This document shows, piece after piece, positions 32,060 through 32,306 of a stretch of DNA of 32,306 nt (positions are counted from its first letter, which is position 1; each line of letters begins with the position of its first letter). The DNA comes from Bryobacterales bacterium (GTDB lineage: Bacteria; Acidobacteriota; Terriglobia; Bryobacterales; Bryobacteraceae): positions 413-32,718 of the forward strand of contig PLDF01000447.1 in NCBI GenBank assembly GCA_003135055.1, given 5' to 3'. The notes below the pieces were generated by a model that was not told the DNA's origin, made no database searches, and saw only the letters and a program-made list of their open reading frames with translations. Both the position numbers and the translations under genes were made by a program.

Positions 32060-32142
32060 TAATAAACGTAATCAATGAAATCAAACAGGTTACGTATAAA
32101 TCATTTTCCGTCCCCTACGTTCCCGACTAAGGCGCCGCCTCT

Positions 32143-32306
32143 GGCGATCATGAGTCCATTCTGGCGGAGCATTCCGTCGCTACGGCCGCGCACGGCGGCG
32201 GCGTGCGCTGGTATGAATTCCGCCTGAACAAACAGCGCGACCCCGTGCTGTACCAGCAGGCGACGTATGCCCCCGGCGGATTTTATCGTTGGCTGGGAAG
32301 CATGGC
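32143..32306 (+). pseudogene. 5'-truncated partial copy of the 622-residue secreted gene
   Basis: From GGCGATCATGAG (32143) to the window edge the DNA matches 29393-29556 with eight substitutions, corresponding to residues 469-522 of that protein. An in-frame TAA lies at 32128-32130 and no start codon separates it from the match, so this copy has no N-terminus here. It may continue beyond the window. Every one of the eight differences is synonymous. Confidence 0.85.

Noticed and set aside
1..32306. CRISPR arrays, tRNA and rRNA genes
   Set aside because: No regularly spaced identical repeats and no cloverleaf or rRNA-like segments were noticed. The repeats present are scattered hairpins with differing stems.

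Overview
The window looks like a chromosomal segment from a soil acidobacterium of the Bryobacterales/Solibacterales type. The evidence is internal. There are two long orphan MacB/FtsX-type permeases of the 'acidobacterial duplicated orphan permease' form, a TIGR03435-type secreted protein, a quinoprotein with a coupled multiheme cytochrome c, exported proteins with Gly/Arg/Ala-rich linkers, high GC, and many short GC-rich hairpin repeats between genes. No tRNA, rRNA or CRISPR array was seen.

Layout. 1-1033 (minus) is a truncated secreted TadG-like/Ig-like protein. 1034-2106 is mostly non-coding with one possible degenerate reading frame. 2125-4638 (plus) is orphan permease 1. 4793-8766 is a decay zone on the minus strand. 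It holds a frameshifted VapC toxin, the tail of a putative antitoxin, a PAS-PAS histidine kinase cut off at its H box, a nitroreductase with an early stop codon and a foreign C-terminal domain, an hsp20 remnant, an intact DUF6282-type metal hydrolase and a frameshifted conserved hypothetical. 9160-11601 is an integral-membrane spermidine-synthase-like protein. 11828-12460 is the remnant of an ABC-2-type permease. 12743-13567 is a secreted coiled-coil protein with a His/Asp-rich C-terminal domain. 13766-16249 (minus) is orphan permease 2, lying between two directly repeated elements of about 120 bp.

21926 down to 16563 is a tight minus-strand operon: an amino-acid permease, a Tat-exported M24 (Xaa-Pro type) peptidase and an exported S9 prolyl-oligopeptidase-type enzyme. 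Start/stop overlap and a 13-nt gap link the genes, and a perfect 14-bp palindrome sits just upstream of the first start codon. Together they suggest breakdown of proline-containing peptides outside the cytoplasm followed by uptake of the products. 26985 down to 24341 is a second coupled pair: a three-heme cytochrome c followed by a PQQ-dehydrogenase-like beta-propeller, which suggests a periplasmic oxidation module. 27288-29857 holds an uncharacterised alpha/beta-hydrolase-like protein and a large secreted protein.

The right end (29973-32306) looks recently rearranged. It has a small secreted protein, a serine recombinase broken by frameshifts, a TIGR03435 protein, and a 164-bp partial copy of the upstream 622-residue secreted gene that differs from it only at synonymous positions. 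Several short accessory genes are broken, while all the long genes (up to 2.6 kb) are intact. This argues for real gene decay rather than poor sequence quality. I found no clear defence or biosynthetic system. The most unusual signals are the hairpin repeats whose stems vary but stay complementary (one is translated inside the S9 peptidase), the kinase/toxin-antitoxin junction and the right-end duplication.
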